A DNA stretch of 64,000 nt from Pseudosporangium ferrugineum (GCF_003002065.1 NZ_PVZG01000002.1:310001-374000), one strand, 5' to 3'; shown: positions 16,136 through 24,874, counted from the first letter of the stretch. The notes: generated by a model not told the origin, from the sequence alone. Made by a program: numbers and translations.

Positions 16136-16151
16136 GCAACGCTGCCGTTGG
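16136..16151. promoter_or_regulatory. Second copy of the palindrome core, TetR operator 2
   Basis: GCAACGCTGCCGTTGG matches the operator 1 core at 14 of 16 positions, 49 bases away. It is followed by TAGGAT (16158-16163), a -10-like box placed for a leaderless start at the TetR ATG, so the two sites bracket the two divergent promoters. Confidence 0.65.
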
Positions 16152-16169
16152 AATTTGTAGGATGAGCCG

Positions 16170-16754
16170 ATGGCGTGGGACACCGAGGGAACGCGGCGAC
16201 GGCTCAAGGAGGCCGCGACCGCGGAATTCGCCGAGCACGGCCTCGACGGCACGACGATGACCCGGATCGCCGCCCGCGCCGGCATCAACAAGGAACGTCT
16301 CTACAGCTACTACGGCGACAAGAACGCCCTCTGGGAGGTCGTGCTCGCCGACGAACTCGACCGGCTCGCCGCCGCGGTCGGCGTGCGCGACGACGGCGAC
16401 ATCGGCGACTTCGCCGGCGCGACGTACGACTACCACGCCGCCCACCCCGAACTGGCCCGCCTCCTGCAATGGGAGGGCCTGACCCGGGCCCCGGCCGCCC
16501 GCGCCGCCGAGCGCACCGCCCGCTACCGCGACAAGGTGGACCTGGTGGCCCGCGCCCAGCGCGAGGGCCGCCTGGACCCCGCCGCGGACCCGGCCCACCT
16601 GGTCTTCGCCCTGATCGCCCTCGCCGCCTGGTGGCAGACGGTCCCCCAGCTCGCCGCGATGATCACCGGAGCCGACCCCGCCGACCCTGGTGAACGCGCC
16701 CGCCGCCGCGCCTTCGTGGTGGAGGCGGCCCGCCGCCTGGCCGCCCCGCGCTGA
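16170..16754 (+). CDS. TetR family transcriptional regulator
   Basis: This 194-residue protein has a TetR helix-turn-helix in residues 5-50 (RRRLKEAATAEFAEHG, then TMTRIAARAGINKERLYSYYGDK) and a helical ligand domain with a C-terminal tetracyclin-repressor-like region. Its ATG has no Shine-Dalgarno sequence, fitting leaderless transcription from TAGGAT. It is divergent from the SDR gene with paired operators between them, the standard arrangement of a self-regulated repressor and its enzyme target. The inducing ligand is probably a substrate of the SDR. Confidence 0.92.
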   Translation: MAWDTEGTRRRLKEAATAEFAEHGLDGTTMTRIAARAGINKERLYSYYGDKNALWEVVLADELDRLAAAVGVRDDGDIGDFAGATYDYHAAHPELARLLQWEGLTRAPAARAAERTARYRDKVDLVARAQREGRLDPAADPAHLVFALIALAAWWQTVPQLAAMITGADPADPGERARRRAFVVEAARRLAAPR

Positions 16755-16932
16755 CCCCCACCCGCCGCGGTCCGCGCGATCGGATGCCGGTCGCCGTCGC
16801 GCGCTGCGAGGTCGGGCCGGGAAGTCCGGCCACACCCTTCGACGGTACGCAGCCGGCCCGGTTCGGCCTCGCTGACGTGACCCTGCGGCGCCAGGCCGGC
16901 GGCCGGCCCCTTGACCCGCCGGGCGGCCGGAG

Positions 16933-17037
16933 TTGACGGTTCCGCTTTCACTGGTCGAGGTCCTCGCCACGCTGGCCAGTCCGCACCGGCTGCGGGTGCT
17001 CGCGGCGCTGACCGGCGGGCGCGCGTACGTCTCCTGA
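16933..17037 (+). pseudogene. Truncated ArsR-type regulator remnant
   Basis: From a TTG, 34 codons read LTVPLSLVEVLATLASPHR and then LRVLAALTGGRAYVS before TGA. This matches the first helices of ArsR-type winged-helix regulators, which normally continue from YVS into the recognition helix. The stop falls at that point, so the DNA-binding helix is missing. It ends ten bases before the phosphatidyltransferase gene. The preceding stretch 16755-16932 holds nothing I recognise. Confidence 0.5.
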
Positions 17038-17047
17038 AGGGTGCCGA

Positions 17048-17638
17048 ATGACCGCCCTCGGCCTCAGCCCGCCGGTCACGCTGCTCAACGTCCCCAACGC
17101 GATCACCGCCGTACGGACGGCCTGCTCCGTCGCGTTGGCCGTGGCGGCCCTGACCCAGCGCAGCGCGCCCCTGCTCGTCGCCGCGTACGCGATCTACTGG
17201 GCCGGCGACATCCTGGACGGCCTCACCGCCCGGGCTCTGGGCCAGGAGACCCGCGCGGGCGCGGTCTTCGACATCGTGGCCGACCGCGCCTGCACCTCGG
17301 CCTGCGCCGCCGCCCTGGTCGCGCTGCGCCCCGGCACGGCCCTGCCGATGGCGGTGTTCCTCGTCCAGTTCATGGTGATCGACCAGTTGCTCAGCCTGAT
17401 GTTCCTGCGCTGGCCGCTGCTGAGCCCCAACCACTTCGCCCGGGTCGACCGCCGCATCCACCGCTGGAACTGGTCCCCGCCGGCCAAGGCGCTGAGCACC
17501 GCCCCCGTGGTCCTCCTGGCCCTCGTCGCGCCGGTGGCCGTGGCTGTCACCTTCGCCGCCGCTGTCGCCGCCGTGAAGGTCGTCTCGCTCGCCGCCGCCG
17601 CCCGGCTCCCGGCGGACCTGCCGCGAACCCGGCCATGA
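17048..17638 (+). CDS. CDP-alcohol phosphatidyltransferase
   Basis: This 196-residue membrane protein has the complete family motif D-x2-DG-x2-AR-x8-G-x3-D-x3-D: Asp54, Asp57, Gly58, Ala61, Arg62, Gly71, Asp75 and Asp79. Several hydrophobic segments follow. Such enzymes join CDP-diacylglycerol or a CDP-polyol to an alcohol acceptor to make phospholipids or related lipids. The acceptor cannot be read from sequence. It overlaps the next membrane-protein gene by ATGA, so the two probably work together. GAAGGG lies just upstream of the ATG. Confidence 0.88.
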   Translation: MTALGLSPPVTLLNVPNAITAVRTACSVALAVAALTQRSAPLLVAAYAIYWAGDILDGLTARALGQETRAGAVFDIVADRACTSACAAALVALRPGTALPMAVFLVQFMVIDQLLSLMFLRWPLLSPNHFARVDRRIHRWNWSPPAKALSTAPVVLLALVAPVAVAVTFAAAVAAVKVVSLAAAARLPADLPRTRP

Positions 17639-18126
17639 TCGCGGTCCTGGCGGCGTCGGCCGTCGGACTCCTGTCGGCCTTCCTCCCGTTCACCCCGGCC
17701 GAGCCGTACCTGATCGCCGCCGTGGCCACGACCGGCACGCCGCCGTTCGCCCTCGGCCTGGCCGCCGAGACCGTGGGCAAGGTCCTGATCTTCCTGGGTA
17801 CGCGCGGAGCGATCCACTCACCCTGGCTGCGGCGCCGCCTCACCCGCCGCCCGCGTCCCGCCCCGCGGCCACCGGGCCGGCTGGGCACCCTGCTCGCCCG
17901 TCCGAGGGCGGCCGGCGCCGGGCTCGTCCGCCTGCTGGACCGCCCCCGCCAGGCCGCCGCGATGCTCCTGCTCAGCGCCGCCGCCGGCGTCCCGCCCCTG
18001 CTGGCGGTCAGCGTCTACCTGGCCCGCGCCCCGATGCACCCGCTGGTCTTCGCGGCGACCTGCTTCCTGGGCCGCGCGATCCGCTTCGTGGTGATCGCCC
18101 TCGCTCCCCGCCTCGCCGGCTACTGA
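17635..18126 (+). CDS. VTT/DedA-like small membrane protein
   Basis: The 163-residue protein has about four hydrophobic segments. The first pair (VLAASAVGLLSAFLPFTPAEP and following) is separated by a basic Arg/Pro-rich loop from the second pair (GVPPLLAVSVYLARAP; FLGRAIRFVVIALAP). The GVPP and GRAIRF motifs resemble VTT (SNARE-associated Golgi/DedA) proteins, which include phospholipid scramblases and transporters. Overlap with the phosphatidyltransferase gene suggests a shared lipid job. The family call is moderate because the protein is short. Confidence 0.65.
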   Translation: MIAVLAASAVGLLSAFLPFTPAEPYLIAAVATTGTPPFALGLAAETVGKVLIFLGTRGAIHSPWLRRRLTRRPRPAPRPPGRLGTLLARPRAAGAGLVRLLDRPRQAAAMLLLSAAAGVPPLLAVSVYLARAPMHPLVFAATCFLGRAIRFVVIALAPRLAGY

Positions 18127-18134
18127 GCCCGCAG

Positions 18135-19820
18135 TCAGGCGCTGTAGACCTCCACCTCGTAGATCCGGGCGGTGGGGCCGCCGTCCTGCTGGCCGGCGTC
18201 GATCACCAGGCGTACGTGGCGGGCTGTCGCCGGGGGTGCCGTGGTCGTCGTGATGCCGTCGGCGTTGGCGGTCACCGTGGCGAAGGTGGTCCAGGTGGTG
18301 GCGTCGGTGCTGGTCTGGATGCGGTAGGCGCGGGTGTTCCAGGCGTTCTGTTCGCCGCCGGACGAGGCGTGGCGGACGACGACCGTGCGGACGGTGGTGG
18401 CGGCGCCGAGGTCGGTCTGCCAGGTCGCGCCGCTGGTGCCCGTACACCATTTGCTGTTGCCGGCGGTGGCGCCGTCGGCGGCCCTGGCCGCGTCCTCGGC
18501 CGGGGCGCAGGCCGGGCTCGCCGTCGCCGGGTGCTTGAGGGCGAGGTTGACGGCGGCGGCCGGGTCGGCGGCCTGGCGGGTGCTGCCGGTGACCGCGAGG
18601 TCGTCGACGTAGCCGCGGAAGGGGCCCGTGCCGGCGGGCTGGTCGTAGCCGAGGTGGACCCGGTCGACCGTGCGGCCGGCGAGGGCGCCGAGGTTGACGC
18701 GGACGAGGTTCCACCTGTTCACCGCGAGGCGGCCACCCTCGCCCTGGAACTGCGGGTGGGCGCGGACCCCGTACTGGTCGGCGGCGCCGGAGTCGCGCAG
18801 GCTGGTGCCGTCGGTGAAGCTCAGGTCGACGGCCACGTACGTGCCGTTGGCCTGCTGCGGGTAGATCCAGTACGTGAGGACCGAGGCGGCGGAGAGCCGC
18901 AGGTGGGTGTCGAAGACCCGCATGTACGAGTAGGAGCCGCTCGCGCTGAGGTCGTTGCCGGAGTACATCAGCGCGTTCGCCCCGCCGCGGGAGGTCTCGG
19001 CGCGGGGCCCGGTCTCCATCCCGGCCAGGTTCGCCTGGTAGCCGCCCACGTTCACGGCGGCTTCGGCGGTGTCCGTCCAGGTGGTCGCGGTCTCGCCCGG
19101 TTCCAGCCCGGTACGCAGCAGCGGCCAGTCCCGGCCCCCGCCGAGTTCAGCCTCCAGCGCGGCGTACCAGAGGTCGGCCATCTTCGTGTAGCCCGCGTCG
19201 CCGGGGTGCAGCGTGTCCCTCATGTCGGCGGTCGTGATCGTGGTGTTGAGGTCGACCAGCCGGGCGTACGCGCGCGACGCCAGCACCGGCGGCACCGCCG
19301 CGTTGAAGCTGTCGACCCGCGCGTCGATCGTGGCGTCCAGGGCGGGGACGATCTGCGCCACCAGCACCACCGCGGACGGCGCGCCGGCGTGGATCCGGTC
19401 GAGCAGCGTGCCGAGCCGCGCCGGCGCGGAGGCCACCTCGTAGTTCTGGTTCATGTCGTTGGTGCCGATGTGCAGCAGCACGACGTCGGGCCGGGCGGTG
19501 GCGAGCCAGCCGTCGACGGAGGCGATGATCTGGTCGATGCGCCAGCCGGAGTGGCCCTCGTTGTCGGTGTCCGGCAGCGATCCGGACCGCGCGCTGCCGA
19601 CGTAGTCGACGGCGAGCCCGGCGCCGCCGGTCAGGCGCTGCCACAGGTCCGCGCGGTAGCTGGAGGTCGTGCTCGACCCCTCGCCCCAGGTGATGGAGTC
19701 GCCGAGCGGCATGATCCGGACCGGCCGCCCGGTGACCGGGGCGGCGTGCGCGGTGGCGGGGACGAGCAGCGTGGCCGCCGCGGCCAGGGCCGCGGCGAGC
19801 AGGCGGGACAGCGTACGCAT
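18135..19820 (-). CDS. Secreted GDSL-type esterase with carbohydrate-binding-like domains
   Basis: The 561-residue protein starts at ATG with GGAGGG upstream and has a signal peptide (1-27). The SGNH hydrolase domain (about 30-230) has GDSI at 40-43 with Ser42, HIGTNDM and a C-terminal TLHPGDAGY supplying Asp and His. A beta-rich module (about 240-410) follows, then a discoidin/F5-8C-type domain (about 420-561, NLALKHPATAS to IYEVEVYSA). It probably removes acyl groups from polysaccharides while bound to them. A longer start at 19844 is less supported. Confidence 0.88.
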   Translation of the reverse strand: MRTLSRLLAAALAAAATLLVPATAHAAPVTGRPVRIMPLGDSITWGEGSSTTSSYRADLWQRLTGGAGLAVDYVGSARSGSLPDTDNEGHSGWRIDQIIASVDGWLATARPDVVLLHIGTNDMNQNYEVASAPARLGTLLDRIHAGAPSAVVLVAQIVPALDATIDARVDSFNAAVPPVLASRAYARLVDLNTTITTADMRDTLHPGDAGYTKMADLWYAALEAELGGGRDWPLLRTGLEPGETATTWTDTAEAAVNVGGYQANLAGMETGPRAETSRGGANALMYSGNDLSASGSYSYMRVFDTHLRLSAASVLTYWIYPQQANGTYVAVDLSFTDGTSLRDSGAADQYGVRAHPQFQGEGGRLAVNRWNLVRVNLGALAGRTVDRVHLGYDQPAGTGPFRGYVDDLAVTGSTRQAADPAAAVNLALKHPATASPACAPAEDAARAADGATAGNSKWCTGTSGATWQTDLGAATTVRTVVVRHASSGGEQNAWNTRAYRIQTSTDATTWTTFATVTANADGITTTTAPPATARHVRLVIDAGQQDGGPTARIYEVEVYSA

Positions 19821-19896
19821 CGAACCCTCCAGTGCCATCGACAAGAGTCAATGTCGAACTCTACGGCATGCTGGGTCGGAGCCCGTGCGACCGTGG

Positions 19897-19925
19897 ACGA
19901 CCATGGTCGTGACGACCATGGTCGT
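19897..19925. promoter_or_regulatory. Tandem pair of identical 14-bp palindromes
   Basis: ACGACCATGGTCGT, its own reverse complement, occurs at 19897-19910 and again at 19912-19925, 15 bp centre to centre. The pair lies in the divergent region between the GDSL gene and the MMPL transporter, 56 bases before the transporter ATG. Two dimers on nearly the same DNA face would fit a TetR- or MarR-type repressor. A TACGGT -10-like box follows at 19928. Confidence 0.6.
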
Positions 19926-19980
19926 GCTACGGTGCCGTCGTGGCCGGCGCCGAGCCTGCCTCGTTTCATGAGGGGGAGAG

Positions 19981-22194
19981 ATGTCTGCGATCGCTCGTTG
20001 GTGTTTTGCGCACCGGCGCACCGTGCTCGGCCTCTGGACGGCCCTGCTGATCGCCCTCGGGGTCGGATATGCGGCCGCCGGGAGCACCTATTCCGACGAC
20101 TTCAGCCTGCCGGGAATGGAGTCCACCAGAGCCCTGGAGCTGCTCGAGGACGCCCTGCCGGAATCGTCCGGTGACACCGAACAGATCGTCGTCCACGTGG
20201 ACCGGGGCACGGTGCGCGACCCCGCCGTGCGCGCCAGGATCACCGCGATGCTGGCGCGGGTCGAACAGATACCGTCGGTCACCTCGGTCGCCAGCATGTA
20301 CGCCGAACAGGGCGCCGGCCAGATCAGCGCCGACGGCCGTACCGCGTATGCCGAGGTGCAGATGAACGCGCTTCCTCCAGACCTGCCGCCGGCCGATGTC
20401 GACAAGGTCATCAGCACCGCCGAGGCGGCCCGCGGCCCGGGACTGCGGGTGGAGCTGTCCGGGCCGGCGATCGAGAACGCCACCGAGCCGGCCCAGGGGA
20501 GCACGGAACTGATCGGCATCATCGCCGCCGGGATCGTTCTCCTCCTCTTCTTCCGCTCGCTGATCGGGATGCTGCTGCCGCTGGTCGTCGCGATCGCCGG
20601 CCTCGGCGGCGGTCTGATGACGATCGGGCTCCTCTCGCACCCGATCACCTTGAGCGACATCGCGCCGACCCTCGCCGCGCTGATCGGCCTGGGCGTGGGC
20701 ATCGACTACGCGTTGTTCATCGTGACCAGATACCGCGGCGGCCTGCGCGCGGGCCTCTCGCCGGAGGAGGCCACCGTCCGCGCGATCAACACCTCCGGAC
20801 GCGCCGTGCTCTTCGCCGGCGGCACGGTGATCATCGCGCTGCTCGGGCTGCTGGTGCTCCGGCTGAATCTGCTGACCGGCATGGGTGTCGGCGCGGCCGT
20901 GGTCGTTCTGTTCACCCTGTTGTCCGCACTGACCCTGCTGCCCGCGATGCTCGGCTTCGCCGGGACCCGGGTGCTGCGCCGCGCGGAACGGCGGGCGCGG
21001 GCCGCGGGCACGCCCCGGCCGGAGAGCGCGTCCGGGGCGCGCTGGGCGGCTCTCGTCCAGCGGCGCAGGGCCGTGCTCGGCGCCGTCGCGCTGATCGTGA
21101 TCGCGGTGCTGGCGATCCCGGCCTTCTCCGTCCGGCTGGGCGCCTCGGACGCCGGTAACGACCAGGCCGGCACCACCACGCGCGCCGCGTACGATCTGCT
21201 CGCCGACGGGTTCGGCCCGGGTTTCAACGGACCGCTGCAGCTGGTCGCCGAGCTCGGTTCCGCCGCCGACGGCCGGGCGCTGGAGCAACTGCTCGAGAAG
21301 GTGAAGACGGTCGACGGGGTCGCCGCGGTCGCCGCGCTACCCGCCGAGCCCGGCGCGAAGGTGGCCGTCGCGATGGTGATCCCGACGACGGCGCCGCAGG
21401 ACGCGGGCACCACCGAGCTGATCGATCGGCTGCGCGAGGAGGTGATCCCGGCCGCCGAGAACGGGACCTCCCTGCGGGTGTACGTCGGCGGGGCGACCGC
21501 GATCTTCCAGGACTTCGCGACGGTGCTGTCCGACAAGCTGCCGCTGTTCCTCGTCGTGGTCATCGCCCTCGGCTTCCTGCTGCTGACGGTCGCGTTCCGC
21601 AGCGTGCTCGTGCCGCTCACCGCGGCGGTGATGAACGTGCTCGCCGCGGCCGCCTCGTTCGGGGTGATCGTCGCGATCTTCCAGTGGGGCTGGGGCTCGA
21701 GCCTGCTCGACCTCGGCGGTCCCGGACCGGTCGAGTCGTTCGTCCCGGTCATCATGCTGGCGATCCTCTTCGGTCTCTCGATGGACTATCAGGTCTTCCT
21801 GGTCAGCCGGATGCACGAGGAATGGGAGCGCACCCGTGACAACGGGAGGTCGGTCTCGATCGGGCAGCGCGAGACGGGCCGGGTCATCGTCGCCGCGGCG
21901 CTGATCATGATCTTTGTGTTCGGCGCCTTCGTGCTCGGCGGCGAACGGGTGATCTCCGAGTTCGGCATCGGGCTCGCGGCAGCGGTCGCGATCGACGCGT
22001 TCCTCATCCGCAGCATCCTGGTGCCGGCGCTGATGCACCTGTTCGGCCGGGCGAACTGGTGGTTGCCCCACCCGCTGGACCGGGCTCTTCCGCACTTCAG
22101 CGTCGAGGGCGATCAGGACGGCCCGGGGGAGGCCGGCGGCACGGCCACGACCCCGGCCGGTCCCGGCGGGGAACTGGCCGACGCGTCGCGCTGA
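19981..22194 (+). CDS. MMPL family membrane transporter
   Basis: This 737-residue RND-superfamily protein starts at ATG after GAGGGGGAG. It has an N-terminal membrane helix, a large external loop (about 40-175), a first membrane block (about 175-330), a second loop (about 370-510) and a second membrane block to about 690. Characteristic stretches are LGVGIDYALFIVTRYRGG and LFGLSMDYQVFLVSRMHEE, with the Asp-Tyr pairs used for proton coupling. In actinomycetes MMPL proteins export lipids or hydrophobic compounds. No biosynthetic genes adjoin it, so the cargo is unknown. The twin palindromes upstream point to drug- or lipid-responsive repression. Confidence 0.93.
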   Translation: MSAIARWCFAHRRTVLGLWTALLIALGVGYAAAGSTYSDDFSLPGMESTRALELLEDALPESSGDTEQIVVHVDRGTVRDPAVRARITAMLARVEQIPSVTSVASMYAEQGAGQISADGRTAYAEVQMNALPPDLPPADVDKVISTAEAARGPGLRVELSGPAIENATEPAQGSTELIGIIAAGIVLLLFFRSLIGMLLPLVVAIAGLGGGLMTIGLLSHPITLSDIAPTLAALIGLGVGIDYALFIVTRYRGGLRAGLSPEEATVRAINTSGRAVLFAGGTVIIALLGLLVLRLNLLTGMGVGAAVVVLFTLLSALTLLPAMLGFAGTRVLRRAERRARAAGTPRPESASGARWAALVQRRRAVLGAVALIVIAVLAIPAFSVRLGASDAGNDQAGTTTRAAYDLLADGFGPGFNGPLQLVAELGSAADGRALEQLLEKVKTVDGVAAVAALPAEPGAKVAVAMVIPTTAPQDAGTTELIDRLREEVIPAAENGTSLRVYVGGATAIFQDFATVLSDKLPLFLVVVIALGFLLLTVAFRSVLVPLTAAVMNVLAAAASFGVIVAIFQWGWGSSLLDLGGPGPVESFVPVIMLAILFGLSMDYQVFLVSRMHEEWERTRDNGRSVSIGQRETGRVIVAAALIMIFVFGAFVLGGERVISEFGIGLAAAVAIDAFLIRSILVPALMHLFGRANWWLPHPLDRALPHFSVEGDQDGPGEAGGTATTPAGPGGELADASR

Positions 22195-22279
22195 ACCGGG
22201 CGCGCCGCCGTCGCGGGTGCGGGCCTCGACGGGCCTGGTCCGCACCCGGGGTCCCGCGGCGGCGGGAAAGCCCGGCTCC

Positions 22280-22339
22280 GCGGTGGCGGGCTGGGCGGTG
22301 GCGGGCTGGGCGGTGGCGAGCTATGCGGTGGCGTGCAGG
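22280..22339. repeat. Four 15-bp tandem repeats containing a stop codon
   Basis: Four in-frame units of GCGGTGGCGGGCTGG follow each other; units 1 and 2 are identical and units 3 and 4 are diverged. On the minus strand they encode repeated ATAQP-like residues. Unit 3 carries CTAT instead of CTGG, which makes the TAG that ends the TetR gene. The repeat therefore spans the C-terminus of that gene and its 3' side. Confidence 0.8.
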
Positions 22340-22923
22340 GCGGCGGCCAGCTGGTCCGACCAGGCCCGGACGACGCGGGCGCGGCGGCGGGAGTCGTCGG
22401 TGAGGACGTCGGCCAGGGCGAGGCCGCGGGCCAGGTCGAGGGTCGCCTGGATGAGGGCGCGCAGGGCCGGGTCCGCGTCGTCGACGCCGAGCAGGCGTAC
22501 GGCCCGGCGGTGCACGCCGCGGGCGAAGCGGCGCTCCAGCGGCACCACGGTGGCGCGCAGCTCCGGGTCGGCGGCGGCCACGGTCCACACCTGAAGCGCC
22601 GCCCGGAACAGCTCGCCCCCGATGGCGTCGACCAGGCCGGTGACGACCGCGTGCACCCGGTCGGGGCCGCTGCCGCCGGGGTCGGGGAGGGCGTCGAGCA
22701 GGGCCGCCCGCTCCTCGAACATGTGCTCGAGGGCGGCCAGGATCAGCGCCTCCCGGGTGCGGAAGTGGTGCTGGACCGCCCCGCGGCTGATGCCGGCCTG
22801 CGCGGCGATGAACGCCACCGTCGAGACCTCCCACCCGTGCCGCGCCAGGCACCGGATCGTCGTCTCCAGCAGCCGGCGGCGGGTGGCCCGGGACCGGTCC
22901 TGCCGGGGTTCCGTGTCAGCCAT
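22321..22923 (-). CDS. TetR family regulator of the acyl-CoA cluster
   Basis: This 200-residue protein has a TetR helix-turn-helix in residues 10-55 (ATRRRLLETTIRCLARHG, VAFIAAQAGISRGAVQHHFR) and a helical effector domain. Its start overlaps the end of the biotin carboxylase gene by eight bases, so it is the last gene of the carboxylase operon and probably its repressor. The likely effector is an acyl-CoA of the pathway. A palindrome between the AtuA-like and acyl-CoA dehydrogenase genes is a plausible operator. The stop is inside a tandem repeat (22280-22339). Confidence 0.9.
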   Translation of the reverse strand: MADTEPRQDRSRATRRRLLETTIRCLARHGWEVSTVAFIAAQAGISRGAVQHHFRTREALILAALEHMFEERAALLDALPDPGGSGPDRVHAVVTGLVDAIGGELFRAALQVWTVAAADPELRATVVPLERRFARGVHRRAVRLLGVDDADPALRALIQATLDLARGLALADVLTDDSRRRARVVRAWSDQLAAALHATA

Positions 22924-24874
22924 CGGCGGTCAGCACGACCAGCGTGGTGTCCTGGGCGACCTGCCGCCCGACCGCCACCGGCAGCTCGGCCACCGTGCCG
23001 GCGGCGGGCGCGTGCACCACGTGCTCCATCTTCATGGCCTCGAGCCGGATCAGCGGCTGGCCGGCCGCCACGGTGTCGCCGACCGTCACCTCCACCCGGA
23101 CCACCGTGCCGGGCATCGGCGCCACCAGCGCCCCGGCCGGCAGCTGGGCGGAGGGGTCGGTGAAGCGCGGCACGCGGCGCAGCTCCACGGCGCCGCGCGG
23201 CCCGTCGACGACCACGCGGTCGGCGAAGCGGCCCACGGTCCAGCGCCGCCGGACACCGTCCAGCTCCAGCACGACGGCGTCGCCGGCCACCTCGACCGCG
23301 CTGACGGCGCCCCGCCCGTCGACCTCGAGGCCGTCGTGGCCGAAGCGGTAGCGGACGGCGAGCTCGCGCCCGGCCACCTCGTAGGTCCGGGTGCGGAAGC
23401 CGACCGGGAGGTTGCGGAACCCGCTCGTCACCCCGGGCAGCAGCGGCCCGCGCTCGGCGGCCGCGTCGGCCAGCGCCGCGACCAGGGCGGCCGGTTCCGG
23501 GTCCGGGGCGACGGCGGCGATCAGCCCGGCCGGCGGGTGCGCGGCGTAGAAACCGGTGTCCGCGGTGCCCGCCCGGAAGTCCGGGTGCTCCAGCGTCGCC
23601 ACCAGCAGGTCGCGGTTGGTGGTCACGCCGTGGATGCGGGACCGGCGGAGGGCGGCGGCGAGCTGCCCGGCGGCTGCCCCGCGGTCGTGGGCGTACGCGA
23701 CCACCTTCGCGAGCATGGCGTCGTAGTGCGGCCCCACCTCGCTGCCGTCGTCCACTCCGGAGTCCAGCCGGAGCCCGTCCGGCCCGGTACGCCCGAACTC
23801 CGCCGCCACGCCGGGCACCTCGAACCGCACGAGCGTGCCGGTCTGCGGGCGCCAGTCGTCGGCGGGGCTCTCGGCGTACAGTCGCGCCTCGATGCTGTGG
23901 CCGGTCATGGCCGGCTCCGGACCGCTGAGCGGGCGCCCCGCGGCGATGTCGAACTGGAGCGCGACCAGGTCGGTGCCGGTGACCGCCTCGGTGACCGGAT
24001 GCTCGACCTGGAGCCGGGTGTTCATCTCGAGGAACCAGAAGCCGCCGGTCCCGTCGGCGAGGAACTCGACCGTGCCCGCGCCGAGGTAGCCGACCGCCGC
24101 CGCGGCGTCGCGGCCCGCCGCGAGCAGGCGCGTGCGCAGGTCCCCGCCGATCCGGTCGACCAGCGGCGACGGCGCCTCCTCGATGACCTTCTGGTGCCGC
24201 CGTTGCAGCGAGCATTCGCGCTCGCCGAGCGCCCACACCGTGCCGTGCCCGTCCGCGAGGATCTGCACCTCGACGTGGTGGCCGGACTCCAGGTACCGCT
24301 CGCAGAAGACGGTGGGGTCGCCGAAGGCGGTGGCGGCCTCGCGGGAGGCGGACGCCACGGCCCCGGCCAGCTCGCCGAGCTCGCGCACCACGCGCATGCC
24401 GCGCCCGCCGCCGCCTGCCGACGCCTTCACCAGCACCGGCAGATCCGCCTCGGTGACGCCGGCCGGGTCGAGCTCCGCGAGCACCGGGACGCCCGCCGCC
24501 GCCATCCGCCGCTTCGCCTCGACCTTGCTGCCCATCGCCTCGATCGCCGCCGGCCCGGGGCCGATCCAGGTCAGTCCCGCGCCGAGGACGGCACGGGCGA
24601 AGCCGGCGTTCTCGGAGAGGAAGCCGTAACCGGGGTGGACGGCGTCGGCGCCCGCCCGGCGGGCCGCGTCGATGAGGAGATCGGCCCGCAGGTACGTGTC
24701 CGCGGGCGTCACCCCGGGCAGGCGCACCGCGCTGTCCGCCTCCCGGACGTGCGGGGAGCCCGCGTCCGCGTCGGAGAAGACGGCGACGGTGGCCAGCCCG
24801 CGCCGCCGGCAGGTGGCGAAGACCCGGCGGGCGATCTCGCCGCGGTTGGCGACCAGGACGCTGGAGAAGGGCAT
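22916..24874 (-). CDS. Acyl-CoA carboxylase alpha subunit (biotin carboxylase and carrier)
   Basis: The 652-residue protein opens with SVLVANRGEIARRVFATCR, has the ATP-grasp loop KASAGGGGRGMRVV, CSLQRRHQKVIEEAPSP and FLEMNTRLQVEHPVTE, and ends in a biotinyl domain with EAMKM, biotin Lys615. This is the full layout of MccA/AtuF/PccA-type subunits. It starts five bases after the carboxyltransferase gene, so the two form one enzyme. With the AtuA-like protein and the acyl-CoA dehydrogenase it suggests carboxylation of a branched 2-enoyl-CoA such as methylcrotonyl- or geranyl-CoA. Confidence 0.94.
   Translation of the reverse strand: MPFSSVLVANRGEIARRVFATCRRRGLATVAVFSDADAGSPHVREADSAVRLPGVTPADTYLRADLLIDAARRAGADAVHPGYGFLSENAGFARAVLGAGLTWIGPGPAAIEAMGSKVEAKRRMAAAGVPVLAELDPAGVTEADLPVLVKASAGGGGRGMRVVRELGELAGAVASASREAATAFGDPTVFCERYLESGHHVEVQILADGHGTVWALGERECSLQRRHQKVIEEAPSPLVDRIGGDLRTRLLAAGRDAAAAVGYLGAGTVEFLADGTGGFWFLEMNTRLQVEHPVTEAVTGTDLVALQFDIAAGRPLSGPEPAMTGHSIEARLYAESPADDWRPQTGTLVRFEVPGVAAEFGRTGPDGLRLDSGVDDGSEVGPHYDAMLAKVVAYAHDRGAAAGQLAAALRRSRIHGVTTNRDLLVATLEHPDFRAGTADTGFYAAHPPAGLIAAVAPDPEPAALVAALADAAAERGPLLPGVTSGFRNLPVGFRTRTYEVAGRELAVRYRFGHDGLEVDGRGAVSAVEVAGDAVVLELDGVRRRWTVGRFADRVVVDGPRGAVELRRVPRFTDPSAQLPAGALVAPMPGTVVRVEVTVGDTVAAGQPLIRLEAMKMEHVVHAPAAGTVAELPVAVGRQVAQDTTLVVLTADG

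Noticed and set aside
23925..23945. CCGCTGAGCGGG resembling the IclR-type palindrome
   Set aside because: It lies in the middle of the biotin carboxylase gene, matches only the core, and is expected by chance in such GC-rich DNA.
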